Assembly: GCF_026151205.1 (NCBI RefSeq)
Contig: NC_087078.1
Location: 9,006,675-9,070,674 of the forward strand
DNA from: Bolinopsis microptera
Lineage: Eukaryota; Ctenophora; Tentaculata; Lobata; Bolinopsidae
Reading direction: 5' to 3'
DNA: 64,000 bases
Shown: one piece after another, positions 57,901 through 64,000 of the stretch
Position numbering within the stretch: the first letter of the stretch is position 1
Layout of the letters: each line of letters begins with the position of its first letter
The notes under the pieces: model-generated
Seen by the model: the letters and a program-made list of their open reading frames with translations, nothing else
The model's database searches: none
Told to the model about the DNA's origin: nothing
Position numbers and translations under genes: made by a program

Positions 57901-60739
57901 TACGCGTCCCTCTACTCGACCACCTGGGAGTGTATTTACGTAATATATTAATTTAGTTATGATTTTATCACAATATTTTGATACTATTATCTCAAAGGAA
58001 ACAAAAGAAAAAGTCTCATTCTCCATGAATTTTACAATTATATTCAATTAAATTTCGTTCTGATAGATGATGCAGCAGTAAAGTATCAATAACACAAGAC
58101 CACATTATTACCTGTTCATGTCAGTGTATCCCAAGTTTCTGCAGATAGCAGTAGCAGCAGTAGCGTCAAAACTATCGTCACAAACAGTTCCACCTTTATA
58201 AAGGAGTAAACCTAGCTCTTCTCCTTCAATAACGTTCCCTTCTGAGTCAACTAGTCTGAACAGGGGCTCTTCTGTATCTGTGAGGGGTTACCAGGGTGAC
58301 ACTACCATATACGGTTATGTTGCTATGGTAATACTAAACTATTTCCCTTAAATAGCATAATGATAAACATAAAGGTACATTTAACATTACATTTTAATTT
58401 ATCAAATTACCTGTTGGTACAGTAGGTACTGTAGGTACTGCGGGAATATCAGAAGATTGCTGCTCTATTTCGCCATCACAACTCAGAAACACATCTTCTC
58501 TGTTAATTTAGTAAATTTAATAAAACACAAATAAAGTTTCATTTACGTTACCCTTGAAATCAGACCGTGAGCTGTAATATTAAAAAACGTTGTCCGATCA
58601 CTATGAGACTATGTAGCACGGTCACAATAAGATGTTATAGGGTTATCGAGAAATGACCCTATATTATAGTAGTGTTACTATGGTAACTCACTACAAGGAC
58701 ACCATAGTAACGTTACCTTATATGGTGCTATTAGTTATTACCTCCATAGTAACGTTACCTTATATGGTGCTATTAGTTATTACCTCCATAGTAACGTTAC
58801 TTTATATGGTGCTATTAGTTATTACCTCCATAGTAACGTTACCTTATATGGTGCTATTAGTTATTACCTGTGCATACAGTTATGAGACTCAGAATAACTA
58901 CAACTCTCCCATTCTCCACGTCTGCACTCCACGTTGTCAAGTTTTATCTCGTAATCTGTCTGTATGTCAAAGCTATCTGCTGGTGTCCATCTGGTTGCAC
59001 CTGTGTACCTGTGGGTTTAGATGGTAACAAGCAAGGAACAAGCAAGGAACAAGCACGTAATAAACAAGTAATAAACAATTAACAAACCAGTTTATTATAC
59101 AAATTTTCTCTATTAATAAATTTATAAATTAACCTCCAAACTTTATTTGGTAGTTTGGTTTCTTGTACAATCACAAATATTACAGATTAGTTGTATAAAA
59201 GTAGTGTTTACCCGATTTTGCGACATATAGCGTTAGCAGCATTGTTATCAAAGTTATCGTCACACACGGTACCACCATTATAAAGGAGTAAACCTAGCTC
59301 CTCCCCTCGGATAATTTCACCAGCTGAATCTACCAGTGTGAATCTGGGGGCTTCTGAGAGATCAGTCTGTTATTAGGGGGAGGGGGCTTCTGAGGCTAAA
59401 AATGGCTCCATAACATTTTGGTGACAATAAAATTGAATAGTCGTAGCAGATAAAAGATGACAGATACGAGAATAGTGTTGAATCCGGTAAATACCTTTAC
59501 AAGTAAGAAAGATGTCCTCAGAATGTCCACAGTTGTGGGACTCCACGTAACTGCAACTATCCCAAGACCCACTGTCATCACAGATGACGTCATCAAGTAC
59601 TATCTCGTATTGCTCCTGTATAGCCCAGGTCACGTGAGAGTTCCAGGTCTGTGCTCTGTCATATCTGAGGGGAGGGACGTGAAACAGATGAGGGACGTGA
59701 AGCAGATGAGGGACGTGAAACAGATTAGGGATGTGAAACATATTAGGGATGTGAAACAGATTAGGGATGTGAAAGAGATTAGAGATGTGAAACAGATTAG
59801 GGACGTGAAACAGAAGAGGGACGTGAAGCACAGGAGGGACGTGAAACAGATGAGGGACGTGAAACAGATGAGGAACGTGAAGCAGATTAGGGACGTGAAA
59901 CAGATGAGGGACGTGAAACAGATAAGGGACGTGAAACAGGAGGGACGTGAAGCAGATTAGGGACGTGAAGCAGATTAGGGACGTGAAACAGATGAGGGAC
60001 GTGAAACAAATTAGGGATGTGAAACAGATTAGGGATGTGAAACAGATTAGGGATGTGAAACAGATTAGGGACGTGAAACAGAAGAGGGACGTGAAGCACA
60101 GGAGGGACGTGAAACAGATGAGGGACGTGAAACAGATGAGGGACGTGAAGCAGATTAGGGACGTGAAACAGATGAGGGACGTGAAACAGATTAGGGACGT
60201 GAAACAGGAGGGACGTGAAACAGATGAGGGATGAGAAATACAGGATAAGAGATGAGGAAGAGTTGATTTGCTCTAAAAGATTTTCTCGACATCGACGTTA
60301 ATTCTGACTAATTCCGCCAGACTAAACAATACAGAATGGAAACTGTTTATAAAATATCAAATAACAAAATAACAAGCACCCCATTTGACGACAGACTGCA
60401 TTGCCCGAGTTCTCATTAAAACTGTCGTCACAAACTGTCCCCCCATTATAAAGGAGTAATCCCTGAGCTTCGCCTACTATCTGCTGTCCCCTTCTGTCGA
60501 CTAGGGTAAACTCTCCTGAAACATGAACAGTGAACACGAACGTTATATTAAAAGTTCGGGACATTTTTATTAATCTGGGAAACATACTCTTAATTAATTT
60601 GTTGGGTTCAAGCAAAAGTCTTTGTTAACTCAAGATGAAAGTCATGGTCACAATTGTACAAATTCCCAACTTTAAACATAAATATAAACTGACCTGAAAC
60701 GGTGGTTGCTGCGATTAAACCAACTAAAATAAATAACAT
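48978..60739 (-). CDS. Type I membrane receptor with four SRCR domains and Cys-rich repeats, 10 exons
   Basis: Minus-strand exons: 60694-60739, 60380-60515, 59495-59664, 59212-59353, 58868-59008, 58411-58499, 58112-58271, 57757-57923, 49305-51821, 48978-49132. Phases agree; 3723 nt, 1240 aa. Order: signal peptide (MLFILVGLIAATTVS); SRCR1 about 16-117; SRCR2 118-220; SRCR3 242-350; SRCR4 351-450, each with the YNGGTVCDDSF-type and NCGH-EDVFLSC-type ends; a TETDPPQ repeat stalk about 456-570; about a dozen CxxCPxGS-type repeats (TNFR/GCC2-GCC3-like) to about 1115; a membrane helix (FTGIIVVLAVVCITLIVLLI) about 1144-1168; KKKK; and a tail with YSTAPL and YHFLEEP. SRCR1-3 are split by introns; SRCR4 is intronless. 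SRCR proteins bind microbial or matrix ligands, so a recognition or adhesion role is inferred. The last intron (GTTCGT donor) could be retained, giving a short alternative tail. Confidence 0.88.
52064..57756. repeat. 64-bp satellite, about 90 units, made from an SRCR exon end and its 5' splice site
   Basis: On the minus strand a unit reads TGTGGGCATATTGAGGACGT then GTTCCTCAGCTGCAACTCAG then AGGAACCAACAG|GTTAGTT and ACAAC. The first part is the 3' end of the SRCR3 exon (NCGHIEDVFLSCNSEEPT) with its donor. The array starts at that exon's donor (57757) and fills almost the whole intron to 52064. Units are nearly identical; rare variants (CCCGCAG, GCAGGTGAG, GGTTTCC, GTCCCC) mark single copies. 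The 64-bp period is not a multiple of three. Exact copy number may be limited by assembly. Confidence 0.97.
58690..58867. repeat. 42-bp repeat, 4 units, starting at an SRCR exon donor
   Basis: Units (CCATAGTAACGTTACCTTAT then ATGGTGCTATTAGTTATTAC, CT) run up to the 5' splice site of the exon 58868-59008. On the minus strand each unit carries the same GTAATAACTAATAG that follows the true exon end. It also contains the CCATATAAGGTAACGTTAC palindromic core. Confidence 0.9.
59670..60236. repeat. 18-bp minisatellite (GGGACGTGAAACAGATGA), about 30 units, abutting an SRCR exon acceptor
   Basis: Begins a few bases upstream (in transcription) of the acceptor of the exon 59495-59664, whose own intron end is CACGTCCCTCCCCTCAG. 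Each unit contributes TTTCACGTCCCTCATC on the minus strand, which resembles that polypyrimidine stretch. Variant order suggests a larger block (about 230 bp) was duplicated. It produces spurious Val-Lys-Gln repeat ORFs. Confidence 0.9.
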
Positions 60740-62090
60740 ATTGAAATAAACTACAGGTGCACTACTCTTATCATTCCACTCCTACACTGATAAGGAGATT
60801 GTGAAGTTAGCTACTAAAGCAAGTAGTATTTCATTAATAGTGATTGCATCAGGAGGGAGTATCTACTGTTTATATGATAACACTCTGGTGATTACACTGA
60901 TGGCAGATCAGCGGACCCTGTCTGTATTTAAACCACTACTATAAGGAACTAGAATATAGTATGAAATCATTGTATTATAAGTTGCAGTGCCGCTACCCTC
61001 AGTTATTTTAATCACGAAACGCTCCCTTTGGCTTCAGGCCTTTAAAATCTGCTACTATATTTCAGATTTGTGAAGCAGGGAGATTTTTGGCACACCCTAA
61101 TTTTTCCAGTATCTCAATTTTCCCCGTACAGTTTCTATCTTTACCAGCGATCATCTACTCATTTTTATAATATCACATTTAGTGAGCTTCACAATTTGAG
61201 GTCTGTTAAATCACGAGAGAACAAATTACTCAAGTCAGTATCCTTATAAATGGTATAAATGGTTGTAAATCGCTGAATGAAGTCAAAGATTAAGATAAAT
61301 TAAACGTGGTATATAAGTCATTCGATTTCTGTGTCCGAGTATTATCAATTACCACTTTTATCAACAGCATCAACTATTCCAATTCCTGACATGGTACAAA
61401 TTGATGGTACAAATTGATGGACCCACGGCCCACGCCCTCCATATTAGAGAATGCTCGAGACTTCTTATTCCAGAAAAAAAAACTTTAAAGAACTCTATGT
61501 CCTGTCCCTTACATTTAGGAGGACAGATCGAGGAGGAGAAAATGTAGAGTTGTCTGGCGTCAGAAGCGGTCGCTGGGTCGTATGCGGAGCAGTATATACC
61601 AGCATGTCAATTAATGCTAGTCTTATTGTCTTAACTAATTGCATCCAAGATACCTTTAATATGATCTGTTTATCATGATGTCATAAGTAGTACGCGGACT
61701 GGTACGCGGACTAGTCCTCGGACTGGGTCGGGCTTCTTGGATACTGCCCAAGTGAGATTATTATTAAACTGTATCGTATGAATATTAAATAATTCTGCCA
61801 TGACATAACATATCGAAACTATGGTATTCAATTCTACAGTTATTACTTAAGTCAACTCCTGATTTTATAAGAAATGTGAAGATACCGGTAAACTGGTGAA
61901 TGTTAAATTAGGGCGTGGTGACTTCTTACCGTACCAATCTTGGAAATAAAAAAGCCAACAAAAACTCGAGGAAAACAAATGGATGGTCACACAAACATGA
62001 TATGTACTACTAACTATCCGTGTGATACGAGCAAACTGTCAGAAGTTGTTTATGAAGGAGCAAGTAAGTTAATTCAGTTTGACGAAGTAT
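60740..62090. other. Upstream flank of the SRCR receptor gene, no gene seen
   Basis: No convincing coding pattern. GGTACAAATTGAT is duplicated at 61393-61420. (TACGCGGACTGG) is duplicated at about 61690-61710. Confidence 0.4.
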
Positions 62091-62336
<246 letters not shown>

Positions 62337-62890
62337 AGAGAAATACTAAGCACAGATTATTGACAGGGAAACCGGGATTGTAATCACGCGGATAATATTA
62401 TGAAGGAGCAAGTAATGTCTGATACGTCAGTTTAATAATGCTGTGTAGAACACGAAACAAAGAATATGTTTAAACAAGTTTATGAAGGAGCAAGTTTAGG
62501 CAGTTCAATGTACCTAGAAAATAACTGTAGCAACTTTGTGAGCCGGTAAATTCCTGGCTAAAATATATATAGAATTAGGGAAATATAGGAATTAGGGAAT
62601 TTGGGAAATAGTCACACAATCCTGATCAGCAGACACGTACAAACTAGTGGGGTAAACTCTCCACAGAGATTGGGGGAAACCTGTGAACATTCCTTATATT
62701 TGGCAGTATTAGTGGTTGTGGCATAGTGGCGTACATGCCATGTGTATGGTATCTGTATCCGGTGCGGTGAGATAATATCTGGATCATTATTAAACAATGT
62801 TAAGTATAACTGACATATCTTGTATTCTAACATAATACATATAAATATAGTAAGTGTACTTAGAATTTAAATGATATCACGCGACAAGAC
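62337..62890. other. No gene seen
   Basis: TATGAAGGAGCAAGT occurs four times between 62048 and 62495, suggesting that the sequence around the (GA)n tract was duplicated. No coding pattern was recognised. Confidence 0.4.
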
Positions 62891-62897
62891 ATTCTAT

Positions 62898-62954
62898 CAC
62901 GTGATAACACGTGATACCCTAATCAAGTGTCACGTGATGACGTCATATCACGTG
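62898..62954. promoter_or_regulatory. Cluster of CACGTG E-boxes with a consensus CRE
   Basis: CACGTG at 62898-62903, 62908-62913, 62931-62936 and 62949-62954, all flanked as (A/T)TCACGTGAT or close, with TGACGTCA at 62938-62945. Near-matches flank it (ATCACGCGAC, GATCACGTCC). The flanks resemble sites for Myc/USF/MITF-type bHLH-zip factors, and the CRE a bZIP site. The target gene is not visible in the window; a start to the right is possible. Confidence 0.5.
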
Positions 62955-63130
62955 ATACGCTGATCACGTCCCAGTTCAGCTGTAGTTGTAGCGCTGCTGA
63001 CTAGTATAGTTAAGGTTTCATAGTCCACACACGAGTAGATCATATTGTCTTGTTATTTACTGTGAACTCTCCAGGCAGTACCTGTGAAATCATAACTCTT
63101 TAATTATACCACAAACCACGTCTTATTAGT

Positions 63131-63312
63131 TAGGTACTGTGGGGGTACCCTGCACGTGATATTAGTAGGTACTGTGGGGGTACCCTGCACGTGCTATTAG
63201 TAGGTGCTGTGGGGGTACCCTGCACGTGCTATTAGTAGGTACTGTGGGGGTACCCTGCACGTGCTATTAGTAGGTACTGTTATGTGGGGGTACCCTACAC
63301 GTGATATTAGTT
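63131..63312. repeat. 35-bp minisatellite, 5 units, each with a CACGTG site
   Basis: Units GGTACTGTGGGGGTACCCTG then CACGTGCTATTAGTA. Each unit has CACGTG and a GGTAC...GTACC short palindrome. The array lies 180 bp beyond the E-box/CRE cluster, bringing CACGTG to nine within about 410 bp. Confidence 0.9.
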
Positions 63313-64000
63313 GGTAAATATTTGGCAATATTCCATGGAATGTTTACTTTAAAGTGCTACAATGATTTTAAGGGAAACTGACGGGGCAAATAACGAGAAA
63401 ATGATAATCAATAATCTGGCGCGGAAAGCACCTAATTGTTAATGAATACTGATTAACGATACCAAAGGTAAAATGAAGTGTCTTGATTTTAGTGTAACTA
63501 AATATCGTTAATAAACGGAGTGGAATGTAAGGTACAAATAACAAATATCAGACTAAAAAACAGAAGCATTACTTTAAACAAATGCGTTCGGAAATTTCCT
63601 AAAATGTTTCATAAGGTTTCAACTAAACTTTTATATCGGCTTCAAAGCTCATAATGGCAAATTGCCAATAATGCCAGATGGATAACTACAGAACGAAATT
63701 GTGGCAAATATTAAGAATAAGTAAGGGCGTGTTTACAAATATAATACTCAAGTTGCGGTACAATGTACAAAATTCAAAATCGTGTTGGTCACAAGACTCG
63801 CTGAGCAGCCTTATTCACAGAAGATACCGAAAAGTTATAGCTGAGCAGCAACATTTCTTACTGGTCACCTGCCAACACTTCTGAAAACATCTGTTACGCT
63901 ATGTTTTACATTTTTAAATTCTTCAGAAATGGTTGAAAAAGTTTAAATTAAAAAAACACGCGGGTATAAAAAATATAAAACATGTTTAATACTGGGCCAG
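63313..64000. other. Right end of the window, no gene seen
   Basis: AT-rich. One plus-strand frame (63678-63884, 68 codons) has no signal, domain or splice context that I recognise. Confidence 0.35.

Noticed and set aside
59373-60234. Phe-His-Val and Val-Lys-Gln repeat proteins
   Set aside because: Produced by the 18-bp intronic minisatellite next to an SRCR exon.

Overview
The window is nuclear DNA from an animal: AT-rich, with multi-exon genes, GT-AG introns, LINE, SINE, Helitron and TIR-element relics and very large tandem repeats. I could not name the species. The gene content (a CAPAM homologue, SRCR receptors, a divergent intronless GPCR, an acidic prepropeptide ending in an amidation-like Gly-Arg) and the crowding of same-strand genes suggest a non-vertebrate, possibly a cnidarian or another early-branching lineage. 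That is inference.

The five recognisable conserved genes and the GPCR are all on the minus strand. I rebuilt exon chains by hand, and the summed exon lengths are divisible by three for each multi-exon gene. (1) 11.8-30.8 kb: a PCIF1/CAPAM cap-adenosine N6-methyltransferase of about 819 aa in 20 exons, with two N-terminal WW-like modules, a PAM2 poly(A)-binding-protein motif and an intact NPPF motif. A 10-kb intron holds an intronless rhodopsin-type GPCR (17.2-18.3 kb) and a 7-kb array of a 46-bp satellite. (2) 31.3-36.8 kb: UTP25 (SSU processome), 718 aa, 8 exons. (3) 36.8-37.4 kb: single-exon N6AMT1, whose end overlaps the start of UTP25 by 23 bp. (4) 39.1-40.6 kb: MAD2L1BP/p31comet, 3 exons. 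(5) 49.0-60.7 kb: a 1240-aa type I membrane receptor with four SRCR domains, a Thr/Pro repeat stalk and many Cys-rich repeats, interrupted by a 5.7-kb array of a 64-bp satellite. On the plus strand lie a candidate secreted peptide gene (4.16-4.53 kb) and an unrecognised 246-aa gene (45.8-47.6 kb).

The first 10.6 kb is a recent segmental duplication carrying two copies of a decayed CHST15-like sulfotransferase. Intergenic DNA at 41.5-43 kb holds LINE debris apparently split by a non-autonomous Helitron. The right end carries a long (GA)n tract and a cluster of CACGTG and TGACGTCA sites.

The most unusual pattern is that many tandem repeats begin exactly at, or contain, a splice site of the neighbouring exon: about 90 copies of an SRCR exon end with its 5' splice site, and about 10 copies of a 3' splice site in UTP25 that stay in frame. 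Other candidates are the peptide precursor, the PAM2 and double-WW architecture of the cap methyltransferase, and the N6AMT1/UTP25 overlap.
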